Shown piece by piece: positions 7,850-16,529 of a stretch of DNA of 64,000 nt (position 1 is the first letter of the stretch; each line of letters starts with the position of its first letter). The DNA comes from Xaviernesmea oryzae (GTDB lineage: Bacteria > Pseudomonadota > Alphaproteobacteria > Rhizobiales > Rhizobiaceae), in contig NZ_FXAF01000006.1 in assembly GCF_900177415.1 (NCBI RefSeq), positions 706,001 through 770,000 on the forward strand, in the 5' to 3' direction. The notes beneath the pieces are model-generated. The model was not told the origin of the DNA. It was given only the letters and a program-made list of their open reading frames with translations, and did no database searches. The position numbers and the translations under genes are program-made.

Positions 7850-9124
7850 ATGTCCCGCGCCGCCGATCTTCAGGCAAACATCCCCGCTTCGCCCGATATT
7901 CATCAGGTCAAATCCGCATCCGGAGAGAAGGAGAAGCGGTTCCTGGTACGCGGCACACCGGCCTACCGCCGCGCCAGCTTGGCCTTCTTTCTCTCCGGCT
8001 TCTCGACATTCGCGCTGCTCTATTGCGTGCAGCCGCTGATGCCGATCTTCTCGGAGGATTTCGGCGTCAGCCCGGCCGCGAGCTCCCTGTCGCTTTCCCT
8101 CTCCACTGGCTTCCTGGCCTTTGCGATCTTCTGCGCCGCGCCGGTTTCGGAGCGTTTCGGCCGCCGCAGCCTGATGTTCGTCTCCCTGCTCGGCGCCTCG
8201 CTCTGCACGATCGCCTGTGCGGTGATGCCGGATTGGCGCATGCTGCTCGCCATCCGGGCGCTGGAAGGTTTTCTGCTCGGCGGCGTGCCGGCCGTCGCGA
8301 TGGCTTATCTGTCGGAAGAGATCGATCCGAAAGGTCTCGGCGCCTCGATGGGGCTTTATATCGCCGGCAATGCCTTCGGCGGCATGGCGGGCCGCGTCTT
8401 CACCGGCATGCTGGCGGAATTTTTCTCATGGCGGCTGGCGCTTGCCGGCATCGGCGTGATGGGCATTCTCGCGGCGGCCGGCTTCCTGATCCTCCTGCCG
8501 CCGTCGCGGAACTTCATCCCCCGCAGGTCGGATATGCGCTACCATGTCGATGCCTGGCTCGGGCATCTTAAAAATCCGGCGCTCGCTCTGCTCTTCGCCA
8601 TCGGCTTCCTGATGATGGGCGCCTTCGTGACGATCTATAATTACGCCGGTTTCCGGCTGGTCGCGGCGCCCTACGGTCTCAACCAGACCGAATTGGGCCT
8701 GATCTTCACGGTCTATCTCTTCGGCATCGCCGCCTCCTGGGCGGCCGGACATCTGGGCGATCGTTTCGGCCATTTCCTGGTCATGCCGGTCGGCGTCGTC
8801 ATCGCGATCATCGGCGTGGCCACGACGCTCGCAACGCAGCTCTGGGCGATCATCCTCGGCATCGTGCTCCTGACCTCCGGCTTCTTCATGGCCCATTCGG
8901 TCGCCAGCGCGCTGGTCGGCAAGCTGGCGCGCGGCACCAAGGGCCATGCCTCCTCGCTCTATCTGCTCGGCTATTATCTCGGCTCCAGCGTGGCGGGCTC
9001 GCTCGGCGGGCATTTCTGGAGCGCCGACGGCTGGTGGGCGGTCGCGGCCTTCACCGGCGTCATGCTGCTCCTTTCGCTTTTCGCTGCCCTGCAGTCGAGG
9101 CGGATCGCGAAGGAAACGCTCTAG
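7850..9124 (+). CDS. MFS transporter, YnfM-like
   Basis: A 424-residue inner-membrane transporter of the major facilitator superfamily with about 12 hydrophobic segments. Early signatures are LLYCVQPLMPIFSEDFGVSP and the loop 2-3 motif SERFGRRSLM; the first is close to E. coli YnfM of the drug:H+ antiporter type. A 40-residue hydrophilic N-terminus precedes the first helix. It is divergent from a LysR regulator and its stop overlaps the end of the convergent hydrolase-like gene by four bases. Substrate unknown; efflux of a small organic compound is likely. Confidence 0.85.
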   Translation: MSRAADLQANIPASPDIHQVKSASGEKEKRFLVRGTPAYRRASLAFFLSGFSTFALLYCVQPLMPIFSEDFGVSPAASSLSLSLSTGFLAFAIFCAAPVSERFGRRSLMFVSLLGASLCTIACAVMPDWRMLLAIRALEGFLLGGVPAVAMAYLSEEIDPKGLGASMGLYIAGNAFGGMAGRVFTGMLAEFFSWRLALAGIGVMGILAAAGFLILLPPSRNFIPRRSDMRYHVDAWLGHLKNPALALLFAIGFLMMGAFVTIYNYAGFRLVAAPYGLNQTELGLIFTVYLFGIAASWAAGHLGDRFGHFLVMPVGVVIAIIGVATTLATQLWAIILGIVLLTSGFFMAHSVASALVGKLARGTKGHASSLYLLGYYLGSSVAGSLGGHFWSADGWWAVAAFTGVMLLLSLFAALQSRRIAKETL

Positions 9125-9903
9125 CTCTTCTTCGCCGTCGCGACCGGCTCGGTCGTCAGCTTGAAATCGGCCATTTCCTTCGGCGTCAGGTAGTAGAGCC
9201 GGTCCGGCGGCGTTTCGAGCGCGTTGATCCAGAGCCCCGCCCCGATGCCCATCTGGTCGAGATGCCGCGCGACCCGCGCGGTGGTCGCCTGCGCGGCGGC
9301 CATGGCCTGTTCCGCCGTCGGCCGCTCGCGGCTGCCGTTGAAGACCTGGTGCACGCCGACCACCGCATCCTTCTCGGCTGTCCGCCCGACGCCGCCGGCA
9401 AAGACGATCGGGCAGGAAGAGGCGCAGAGCGCTTTCGAAGCCACCTTGGTGTCGAGCTTCTTCTCGCGGATCAGCTTCGACATGGCGATCGCGTCGTCCA
9501 CGGAGCCGCCGGGAGAATTCAGCGCCACGGTCTTCACATATTCGCCGCGCGCCTCGATTTCCTTGGCGAAGCGTTCCGCCGCGCCCGGTTCGATCGTTCC
9601 CTCGGCCAGCAGTATCCCGCCGGAGACGAGTTCGAATTTCACCGGCTGGCGCAGCACCTCCTTCGGGCTTGCCGGCTGCACCGGCGGCGCCGCGGGGACG
9701 CCTTCGGTCAGAGCAGGCGGCAGCACCGGCCGATCCTCGTGCGCCGGATCGTAACCGGGCAGGGCCGCATTCATCGCCGTGATGTCGCGCACGTCGATGA
9801 GGAGGAACACGGCCGCGGCCGACAGCAATATGTAGAAGGCGCCGCGCATCAGCACGCCGTCGTCGAGCCGCATCAGCGCCTTGATCGGCTCATCGATCCT
9901 CAT
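9121..9903 (-). CDS. Membrane-anchored ClpP-like serine hydrolase of unknown function
   Basis: A 260-residue protein with one N-terminal membrane helix (about 20-37), a proline-rich linker (about 50-80) and a crotonase/ClpP-like fold. Visible motifs are LNSPGGSVDDAI (129-139), CASSCPIVFAGG (160-171) with candidate nucleophile Ser162 or Ser163, and a histidine in GVHQV (His185). This pattern matches predicted periplasmic ClpP-like proteins (COG3904 type). The substrate is unknown. Its start overlaps the end of the upstream membrane-protein gene by 14 bases, so the two are translationally coupled and probably work together. Confidence 0.7.
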   Translation of the reverse strand: MRIDEPIKALMRLDDGVLMRGAFYILLSAAAVFLLIDVRDITAMNAALPGYDPAHEDRPVLPPALTEGVPAAPPVQPASPKEVLRQPVKFELVSGGILLAEGTIEPGAAERFAKEIEARGEYVKTVALNSPGGSVDDAIAMSKLIREKKLDTKVASKALCASSCPIVFAGGVGRTAEKDAVVGVHQVFNGSRERPTAEQAMAAAQATTARVARHLDQMGIGAGLWINALETPPDRLYYLTPKEMADFKLTTEPVATAKKS

Positions 9904-11185
9904 GCGACCGGTCCCTCGTGCGCGATTTCAGGTCGAGATTGGTGATGTTGTTCGGCTCCTGCGCCTCCGCCTCGGCGACCGCCTCCTCGATATCGATGCC
10001 TTTGGCCGAGACGGCGCGCTGCACCTCCAGCGCCTGGAGAAGCTCGGCTGCGGTGATCCGTTCGGCAAACGGCAGCTTCTCCTCCTGTTTGCGGATCGCG
10101 CCGTGCACGACGGCGAGGATGAAGACCATCACGCCCGGCAGGAGATCGATCGAGATGGCGCCGGCCCAGGCGGGAATGAAGTCGGAAGCGTAGCGCAGCA
10201 CGGCCTCGGCGGAGGAGAGCGGCACGAAACGCCGCTCCGGCACGGCGGGGCGGGCGAGGATCTCGTCGGCCGCCTGCGACAGTACCTTCGATTGCGCCGC
10301 AACCGATGCCCGCACCGTTTCCATGACCTGGTCCTGGCGGTTGACGAGATCGGCGTTGCCGCCGTCGGCGACGGGCGCGATGAAACCGAGCGACAGGTCG
10401 TCGGCCGCGCGGCGGATCGAGGGTGCGATCGAGGTCTGGCCGAGCGAGGCGATGACGCCGGTCAGCGCCACGACCTCGGACGAGAACTGGTCGGCCCTCG
10501 GCTCGACCTGGCCCGGCGCCGAAACCAGGGTGCGCATGGTCTCCAGCCGCTTCTGCCCTTCGTTGAAGAGGTTGGTCACCTGCTCGCGCGACGCGTTGAT
10601 GCCGCCTTCCAGCTCCTTGAGCTGCGCCGACATCTGCGAAAGCAGCGCCACGACGCTGCCCGAACCGGTCGTGCCCGTCAGCGCGCCGGACTGCTGCTCG
10701 GAGGCGGCGAGCTGCGCGAACCGCTCCGAAGCCCGCTGGATGTCGGGCAGCAGGCTCTGGGCGGCCAGCGCGTTCTGATGCGCCTGGTCGAGATCGGTCG
10801 TGTAGTCCTCCACCGTTTCGGCGAGGTGCTGTTCGAGTGCCGCCGAGCCGGCAAGGGCCGCGGCATTCAGCCAGCTCGACATGGCGATGATCATCGCGGC
10901 GCCCAGCGCCATGACGCCCAGCATGGCGGTGCGCCCGGTATGCGTCGTTATATGCGGATAGAAACGCGCCATGTAGGACCAGAAGGCGTAGATGCCGACC
11001 GAGACCGAGGCCGAATAGATGATCGCCGCGAAGAAGACCGCGGTCGGCGATCCGTCGAGGAGCGAACGCACGCCGAGATAGGTATAGACGCCGGATGCGA
11101 GCGCCAGCACGGCGAGCGCGAAACGCGTCATGGTTTCGACGGCCGCGACGCCGTCGGATAAGCGTTGGGATGCGCCGAGCGCCAT
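9890..11185 (-). CDS. Four-helix membrane protein with large coiled-coil periplasmic domain, unknown function
   Basis: A 431-residue protein that I do not recognise. Hydrophobic helices are at about 21-39, 48-70, 86-105 and 337-361. The 230 residues between helices 3 and 4 are helix-rich and coiled-coil-like (for example DIQRASERFAQLAASEQQ and MSAQLKELEGG) and would lie in the periplasm if the N-terminus is cytoplasmic; the C-terminal 70 residues are charged and cytoplasmic. It overlaps the downstream ClpP-like gene by 14 bases. An alternative start is Met19. The pairing with a predicted periplasmic hydrolase suggests a substrate, anchor or regulator role, but this is inference. Confidence 0.7.
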   Translation of the reverse strand: MALGASQRLSDGVAAVETMTRFALAVLALASGVYTYLGVRSLLDGSPTAVFFAAIIYSASVSVGIYAFWSYMARFYPHITTHTGRTAMLGVMALGAAMIIAMSSWLNAAALAGSAALEQHLAETVEDYTTDLDQAHQNALAAQSLLPDIQRASERFAQLAASEQQSGALTGTTGSGSVVALLSQMSAQLKELEGGINASREQVTNLFNEGQKRLETMRTLVSAPGQVEPRADQFSSEVVALTGVIASLGQTSIAPSIRRAADDLSLGFIAPVADGGNADLVNRQDQVMETVRASVAAQSKVLSQAADEILARPAVPERRFVPLSSAEAVLRYASDFIPAWAGAISIDLLPGVMVFILAVVHGAIRKQEEKLPFAERITAAELLQALEVQRAVSAKGIDIEEAVAEAEAQEPNNITNLDLKSRTRDRSHEDR

Positions 11186-11283
11186 GGGCCGTCTCCGAAA
11201 GGAATGTATTCCTTAACAGAGAATGAAGAAACCGGCGGAATAAAGGCCGGCTGCGGATCGTATGAGACGATCCCCGCGGGGCC

Positions 11284-12846
11284 TCAGCCGAATGCGAAAG
11301 CGAAGTAAACCAGCGAAAGCGCGATGATCCAGAGCGCCACGCGGCCGGAGCGGTTGTGCCGCGCTTCTGCCTTGCCGATGGCTTCGGCCGTTTCCGGATC
11401 GAAGCGCAGGCCGTGCTCGCTCATGCGCAGCAGCTCTTCGTGGAACTTCTCCGTCTTGACGGCGATCTCGGGCACGGCCTCGGCAAGCTTCACCGCCGCC
11501 TTCAGCCCGTCGCGCAGGTCGGAGACCACGCGCTTCGGCCCGAGATTGTCGCGGATCCAGGCGCCGACCACCGGCTCGGCGGCCTTCCACATGTTGAAGC
11601 GCGGGTTCAGCATGCGCGACACGCCTTCGACGACGACCATGGTCTTCTGCAGCAGGATGAGTTCCGGCCGCGTCTGCATCTCGAAGAGGTCGGTCACCTC
11701 GAAGAGCAAGGCGAGCAGCCGCGCCATGGAGATCGTCTCGGCCGGCTGGCCATGGATAGGCTCGCCGATCGCCCGGATCGCCTGCGCGAAGGCGGCGACG
11801 TCGTGATGGGCGGGAACATAGCCCGCCTCGAAATGCACTTCGGCGACGCGCATGTAATCGCGGGTGATGAAGCCGTAGAGGATTTCGGCGAGGAAGCGTC
11901 GCTCCTTCTTGCCCAGTCTCCCGACGATGCCCATGTCGACCGCGACGATCGTGCCGGCGGCATCGACGAAGAGATTGCCGGGATGCATGTCGGCGTGGAA
12001 GAAGCCGTCCCGCAGCGTATGGCGCAGGAAGGACTGGATCAGCACCTCCGCGAGCCTTTCGAGGTCGTGTCCCGCGGCCTGCAGGGCGGCCAGGTCCGAC
12101 ATCTTGATGCCGTCGATCCACTCCATGGTGAGGACGTCGCGGCCGGTGCGCTCCCAGTCGACCTGCGGCACCCGGAAGCCCGGATCGTCCTTGGTGTTCT
12201 CGGCGATTTCGGAAAGCCCGGCCGCTTCGAGCCTGAGGTCCATCTCCACCTTGGTGGTCTGTTCGAGCGTCCGCGTCACCTCGACCGGCTTCAGGCGCCG
12301 GCTGGAGGGGACGAAGCGCTCCTGCATGCGCGAAAGCAGGTACATGCTCTCGATGTCATGGGCGAAGCGCTGGCGCACGCCGGGGCGCACCACCTTCACG
12401 GCCACCTGCCTGTCGCCGATCATGCAGGGGTGCACCTGCGCGATCGAGGCGGCGGCGATCGGTTCGCCGAAGGAGGAATAGAGGTCGGCGATCGGCCGCC
12501 CGAGCGAGCCTTCCACGGCGGCCTTGGCGGCTTCGGTCGGGAAATAGGCCATCCGGTCCTGCAGGAGCGCCAGATCGACCGCCCAGTCGACGCCGACCAC
12601 GTCCGGGCGCGTCGCGAGGAACTGACCGATCTTGACGTAGGACGGGCCGAGCCGGTCGACGGCGCGCGTCAGCCTTTCGCTGCGCGCCTGTTTCAGCGAG
12701 CGCTTGCGCGCAAGCGGCTCGATCAGCGATTTCATGAGGCCGACGGAAGGCGGCAGGCCCTGGGAGGGCAGTGCGGAGACCACGCCCTCGCGCACAAGGA
12801 CCCAGCCCACGCGGGCAAGCCGGAAATAGGCGCCGATCGTGCTCAT
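11284..12846 (-). CDS. ubiB: Ubiquinone biosynthesis ATPase/kinase-like protein UbiB
   Basis: Atypical ADCK/ABC1-family protein needed for ubiquinone synthesis at the inner membrane. 520 residues: the KxGQ motif at about 72-75 (SYVKIGQFLATRPD), the AAAS ATP-binding loop in IAAASIAQVH, the VAVKVVRPGV lysine, the catalytic-loop DGFFHADMHPGNLF and the AVDMGIVGRL metal-binding segment. A hydrophobic tail (RVALWIIALSLVYFAFAFG) at the C-terminus anchors it. It follows ubiE on the same strand after 242 bases of repeat sequence, so the two share a pathway and probably an ancestral operon. Confidence 0.93.
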   Translation of the reverse strand: MSTIGAYFRLARVGWVLVREGVVSALPSQGLPPSVGLMKSLIEPLARKRSLKQARSERLTRAVDRLGPSYVKIGQFLATRPDVVGVDWAVDLALLQDRMAYFPTEAAKAAVEGSLGRPIADLYSSFGEPIAAASIAQVHPCMIGDRQVAVKVVRPGVRQRFAHDIESMYLLSRMQERFVPSSRRLKPVEVTRTLEQTTKVEMDLRLEAAGLSEIAENTKDDPGFRVPQVDWERTGRDVLTMEWIDGIKMSDLAALQAAGHDLERLAEVLIQSFLRHTLRDGFFHADMHPGNLFVDAAGTIVAVDMGIVGRLGKKERRFLAEILYGFITRDYMRVAEVHFEAGYVPAHHDVAAFAQAIRAIGEPIHGQPAETISMARLLALLFEVTDLFEMQTRPELILLQKTMVVVEGVSRMLNPRFNMWKAAEPVVGAWIRDNLGPKRVVSDLRDGLKAAVKLAEAVPEIAVKTEKFHEELLRMSEHGLRFDPETAEAIGKAEARHNRSGRVALWIIALSLVYFAFAFG

Positions 12847-12852
12847 GCGCAG

Positions 12853-13063
12853 GCACCTCTCCCTTCTCCCCAGCGGGGGTCCGAAGGACGGGTCGAGACG
12901 AGTGGCTCGACCCCGGGCAAGGTGGTCCGCCTTTCGATAGATTCGGGAGACCGGATGAGGGGGGCGGAGCCATCCGAAGCGCGAAGAGTGTGCCGCATGT
13001 ACACCCCCTCATCGCCTCGCTGCGCTCGGCACTTCTCCCCGCCGGGGAGAAGAGGGCACATGC
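12853..13063. repeat. Composite intergenic repeat, copy 1
   Basis: Two palindrome-bearing units (cttctccccagcggggg near 12862 and cacttctccccgccgggg near 13030) flank a spacer. The whole matches, in reverse orientation and with an altered internal stretch, the composite at 24736-24878: both carry CTCATCG...GCGAGGCGATGAGG-type and CGGATGAGG-type blocks in the same order. It separates ubiE from ubiB; no gene is seen in it. Confidence 0.65.
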
Positions 13064-13088
13064 CTGAACGTACGAGCAAAACCATCCC

Positions 13089-13865
13089 TTACAGCTTCCA
13101 GCCGGAATGCAGCGCCGCGATGCCGCCGGTATAATTGGTATAGGTCACGCGCGAGAAGCCGGCATTGCGGATCATCGTCGCGAAATTCTCCTGGTTCGGG
13201 AACTTGCGGATGGATTCCACGAGATATTGATAGGGCTCGGCGTCGCCGGTGATGAGCTTGCCGAAACGCGGAATCGCCTTGAACGACCATTCGTCGTAGA
13301 ACCGTTCCAGCAGCGGCATCTCCACCTCGGAGAATTCCAGTATCAGCAGCCGGCCGCCGCGCCTGAGCACGCGATAGGCCTCCGAGAGCGCCACGTCGAT
13401 ATGCGGCACGTTGCGGATGCCGAAGGCGATCGTATAGGCGTCGAAGGAATTGGCTTCGAAGGGCAGGGTTTCGGCATTGGCTTCGACGAAATCGAGGTTT
13501 TCCGAAAGCCGCCTCTTCACCGCCCGCTCGGCGCCGACCGAAAGCATCGAGCCGTTGATGTCGAGCACGGTCACATGCGCCTTGCGGTTGGAGGCCTCGA
13601 CGATGCGGAAGGCGACATCGCCCGTGCCGCCCGCCACATCCAGGGTTTTGTAGCCGGCATCCCTGCGCGGATTGAGAGCGGCCACCATCGCATCCTTCCA
13701 GACCCGGTGCATGCCGGCCGACATCACGTCGTTCATGACGTCGTAGCGCTTGGCGACCTTGTGGAAGACGTCGTTGACGAGGCCCTGTTTCTCGCCGTCC
13801 GCCACCTTGCGGAAGCCATAGGATGTCTCCATGCCGCCGTCGGCGCTGGTACGGGCTTCGGTCAT
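13089..13865 (-). CDS. ubiE: Demethylmenaquinone/2-polyprenyl-benzoquinol C-methyltransferase
   Basis: SAM-dependent C-methylation of the quinone ring in ubiquinone synthesis. 258 residues with the UbiE signature [18 protein letters not shown] (about 40-57), SAM-binding [14 protein letters not shown] (about 75-88), and post-motif [23 protein letters not shown] start after AAGGAG-like sequence (minus strand, GTTAAGGAGTTCACCG). It is divergent from mutM with 159 bases between, and upstream of ubiB. No motif is missing. Confidence 0.95.
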   Translation of the reverse strand: MTEARTSADGGMETSYGFRKVADGEKQGLVNDVFHKVAKRYDVMNDVMSAGMHRVWKDAMVAALNPRRDAGYKTLDVAGGTGDVAFRIVEASNRKAHVTVLDINGSMLSVGAERAVKRRLSENLDFVEANAETLPFEANSFDAYTIAFGIRNVPHIDVALSEAYRVLRRGGRLLILEFSEVEMPLLERFYDEWSFKAIPRFGKLITGDAEPYQYLVESIRKFPNQENFATMIRNAGFSRVTYTNYTGGIAALHSGWKL

Positions 13866-14024
13866 CGGTGAACTCCTTAACGTCTATTCCGGCCGACCAT
13901 AGCGAAATCGGTCGGGCCTCGCTATCTGTGGCTCACTCATTATGGATGCCAATATGAATGACGGCGCATCCGGTCCGGTCTATAGAGCAGGAACGGTGCG
14001 GTTGGAACAGGAAGTTAGGAACAG

Positions 14025-14903
14025 ATGCCCGAATTGCCAGAGGTTGAAACCGTCCGGCGCGGCCTTGCCCCGGCGATGGAAGGCGCCGTCATTGCGAAGC
14101 TCGAGCTGAACCGCCCGGATCTGCGCTTTCCCCTGCCGGAGAACTTTGCCGAGGCGGTTCGGGAGCGGCGAATTGTCTCGCTCGGCCGCCGCGCCAAATA
14201 CCTGCTGATCGATCTGGAGGACGATCTGACCGTCATCAGCCATCTCGGCATGTCCGGATCGTTCAGGATCGAGGACGAGACGCCCGGCGCGTTCCATCAT
14301 CCGCGCTCGAAGGACGGCAGGCACGACCATGTCGTCTTCCATCTGGCGCGCGAGAAAGGACCGCTCAAGGTCATCTACAACGATCCGCGCCGCTTCGGCT
14401 TCATGCATCTGTGGAAGCGCAGCGAACTCGATCTTTATCCCGCTTTCGCCGAGCTCGGGCCGGAGCCGACGGGCAATGCGCTCGACGCCGGTTATCTGGC
14501 CGGGCGTTTTTCGGGCAAGAACCAGCCGCTCAAGGGGGCTCTTCTCGACCAGACGGTCGTGGCAGGCCTCGGCAATATATATGTGTGCGAGGCGCTGTGG
14601 CGGTCGCATCTTTCCCCGAAACGGGCGGCCGGCAGCATCGTGACGAAGACCGGAAAGCCGAAGAAGGAGCTTGCGCTTCTCAACGATGCGATCCGCGACG
14701 TCATCGCCGATGCGATCGCCGCCGGCGGCTCGTCGCTGCGCGATCATATCCGGACGGATGGCTCGCTCGGTTATTTCCAGCATTCCTTCTCCGTCTACGA
14801 TCGAGAGGGAGAGGCTTGCCGTACGCCGGGCTGCGGCGGTACGGTCGCCCGCATCACCCAGGCGGGCCGTTCCACGTTCTATTGCCCCACCTGCCAGAAA
14901 TAA
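14025..14903 (+). CDS. mutM: Formamidopyrimidine-DNA glycosylase
   Basis: Base-excision repair enzyme that removes 8-oxoguanine and nicks abasic sites. 292 residues, typical length. The N-terminus [10 protein letters not shown] gives the catalytic Pro and Glu after Met removal; Lys58 (GRRAKYLL) corresponds to the conserved Lys57; the helix-two-turn-helix is around residues 165-200; the C-terminal zinc finger has Cys in [11 protein letters not shown] and [16 protein letters not shown] precedes the ATG. Next gene on the strand is an enoyl-CoA hydratase 46 bases away, an order common in rhizobia. Confidence 0.96.
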   Translation: MPELPEVETVRRGLAPAMEGAVIAKLELNRPDLRFPLPENFAEAVRERRIVSLGRRAKYLLIDLEDDLTVISHLGMSGSFRIEDETPGAFHHPRSKDGRHDHVVFHLAREKGPLKVIYNDPRRFGFMHLWKRSELDLYPAFAELGPEPTGNALDAGYLAGRFSGKNQPLKGALLDQTVVAGLGNIYVCEALWRSHLSPKRAAGSIVTKTGKPKKELALLNDAIRDVIADAIAAGGSSLRDHIRTDGSLGYFQHSFSVYDREGEACRTPGCGGTVARITQAGRSTFYCPTCQK

Positions 14904-14937
14904 GGCCTGCCAGAATAATAAGGCCCGCCAGAATAAA
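14897..14937. repeat. Short tandem duplication at the mutM stop codon
   Basis: An 18-base unit, AATAAGGCCTGCCAGAAT, is followed directly by AATAAGGCCCGCCAGAAT, with one difference. The first copy includes the mutM stop codon; the second ends next to AAAAGGAG, the ribosome binding site of the following gene. It looks like a recent slippage duplication. Confidence 0.7.
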
Positions 14938-14949
14938 AGGAGACGCCGG

Positions 14950-15723
14950 ATGAGCTACGAGACCCTGCTGACCGAGATGCGCGGCCCGGTGGCGCTCGTC
15001 ACGCTGAACCGGCCTAAGGCGCTGAACGCCCTGAATTCGACCGTCATGGCCGAACTGAAGGACGTGCTGGCCGCCTTCGGCAAGGATGACGGCGTCGGCG
15101 CGATCGTCCTGACGGGCTCGGAGAAGGCCTTTGCCGCCGGCGCCGATATCAAGGAAATGCAGGGCATCGACTTCGTCGACGCCTATGTCGGCGACTTCAT
15201 CTCCGGCTGGGAAGCGATCGCCGCGACCCGCAAGCCGATGATCGCCGCCGTCTCCGGCTTCGCGCTCGGCGGCGGCTGCGAGCTTGCCATGATGTGCGAC
15301 TTCATCATCGCCTCGGAGACCGCGAAATTCGGCCAGCCGGAAATCACGCTCGGCGTCATTCCCGGCATGGGCGGTTCGCAGCGCCTGACGCGCGCCGTCG
15401 GCAAGGCGAAGGCCATGGACCTGGTGCTGACCGGCCGGATGATGGATGCCGCGGAAGCGGAAAGGGCAGGGCTGGTGGCCCGGATCGTCGAGCCCGGACG
15501 GCTGATCGAAGAGGCGGTCGGGGCGGCGGAGAAGATCGCCTCCTTCCCGCGCGCGGCGGTCCTGATGGCGAAGGAGGCGGTCAACCGTTCCTTCGAGACG
15601 ACGCTTGGCGAAGGCCTGCGTTTCGAGCGGCGGCTTTTCCATTCGCTGTTTGCCACGGCCGACCAGAAGGAAGGCATGGCGGCCTTCATGGAAAAGCGCA
15701 AGCCGCAGTTCTCCAACCGCTGA
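14950..15723 (+). CDS. Enoyl-CoA hydratase
   Basis: Hydrates 2-enoyl-CoA in fatty-acid beta-oxidation, cytoplasmic. 257 residues from the ATG at 14950, which follows AAAAGGAG; a longer frame runs back into mutM and is not real. Crotonase motifs: [12 protein letters not shown] (oxyanion hole, about 60-71), [16 protein letters not shown] (about 103-118) with Glu in GGGCE, and [19 protein letters not shown] with the second catalytic Glu. It lies between mutM and rpsT. Chain-length preference cannot be read. Confidence 0.92.
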   Translation: MSYETLLTEMRGPVALVTLNRPKALNALNSTVMAELKDVLAAFGKDDGVGAIVLTGSEKAFAAGADIKEMQGIDFVDAYVGDFISGWEAIAATRKPMIAAVSGFALGGGCELAMMCDFIIASETAKFGQPEITLGVIPGMGGSQRLTRAVGKAKAMDLVLTGRMMDAAEAERAGLVARIVEPGRLIEEAVGAAEKIASFPRAAVLMAKEAVNRSFETTLGEGLRFERRLFHSLFATADQKEGMAAFMEKRKPQFSNR

Positions 15724-15782
15724 ACGGCGGCCGCCTTCGATCAAATTGCGCGTTGCCGAAGCCTGCGCCGGCAAAATCTGCG

Positions 15783-15811
15783 TTGACGGGGGCGGCCATT
15801 CCGGTTATATG
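15783..15811 (+). promoter_or_regulatory. Sigma-70 promoter of rpsT
   Basis: TTGACG (15783-15788), a 17-base spacer and TATATG (15806-15811) match the housekeeping consensus well and lie 123 bases upstream of rpsT in the only intergenic region before it. This implies a leader of about 115 bases, which could carry S20 autoregulation (inference). Confidence 0.7.
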
Positions 15812-15933
15812 CCCGCCCACAGTTGGGAAAGCCTGATCACGGCTTCCTCTATTGCTCCCGAATTGCTGGATGAAGGGTCGCAGGACCGGCGCGGCAGTGG
15901 CGGAGTTTGGTTCGAATTCGTAGAGAGGCATAA

Positions 15934-16200
15934 ATGGCCAATACAACTTCGGCGAAAAAGGCGACCCGCAAGATCGCTCGCCGTACCGCAGTCAACAAGG
16001 CTCGCCGTTCGCGCGTCCGTGGCTTCATCCGCAAGGTCGAGGAAGCCATCGCATCCGGCGATCTCGCTGTTGCTGCCGAAGCGCTCAAGGCTGCCCAGCC
16101 GGAGATCCAGCGCGCAGCTTCCAAGGGTGTGCTGCACAGCAACACGGCATCCCGGAAGGTCTCCCGTCTTGCGGCGCGTGTGAAGGCCCTCTCGGCCTGA
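15934..16200 (+). CDS. rpsT: 30S ribosomal protein S20
   Basis: Binds 16S rRNA early in small-subunit assembly. 88 residues, lysine- and arginine-rich from the start ([18 protein letters not shown]), three-helix protein of standard length; [19 protein letters not shown] is the typical core. GAGAGG precedes the ATG. It has its own promoter and terminator, so it is a single-gene unit ahead of dnaA, an order conserved in alphaproteobacteria. Confidence 0.97.
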   Translation: MANTTSAKKATRKIARRTAVNKARRSRVRGFIRKVEEAIASGDLAVAAEALKAAQPEIQRAASKGVLHSNTASRKVSRLAARVKALSA

Positions 16201-16227
16201 TCGATCTTTAAAATTGTATCATGACGA

Positions 16228-16255
16228 AGCCTGGTCTGATTGACCGGGCTTTTTG
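16228..16255 (+). terminator. Intrinsic terminator of rpsT
   Basis: A nine-base stem AGCCTGGTC / GACCGGGCT with one G-U pair and a five-base loop is followed by TTTTT, 28 bases after the rpsT stop. Confidence 0.85.
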
Positions 16256-16359
16256 TGATTCTCTCAGGTTTCCATATGCTTATCCGGCTCATTAACATTT
16301 TCGTGTCAGGGCCGTGACATAAAATATCATGTAAAATCAAAGGCTTGTGAGAGGTGCAT

Positions 16360-16529
16360 GAGTCTTCGTGTGACTTTTTGAGGGCCGGGGAGCTGCCCGG
16401 ATGAGTCAAGAAGATTTTTATTTTTTCTGTGAACAATGGCCGGGAATGTATGTCATTTTTGAATCCCATTGATTCAACAGCGATTCTCCATGAATGCCTC
16501 TGTGACATTCAAATCACGCTTCCGGAGTC
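16360..16529. promoter_or_regulatory. Cluster of six GANTC (CcrM) sites in the dnaA upstream region
   Basis: GANTC occurs at 16360-16364, 16403-16407, 16461-16465, 16471-16475, 16482-16486 and 16525-16529, about nine times the random expectation for 170 bases. GANTC is the target of the cell-cycle DNA methyltransferase CcrM in alphaproteobacteria, and methylation of such a site is known to tune dnaA transcription in Caulobacter. A near-consensus DnaA box (TGTGAACAA, 16428-16436) lies within the cluster. Confidence 0.6.

Noticed and set aside
15895..15933. GGTTCGAATTC before rpsT as the T-arm of a tRNA
   Set aside because: No acceptor, D-arm or anticodon stem can be built around it, and it lies in the rpsT leader.
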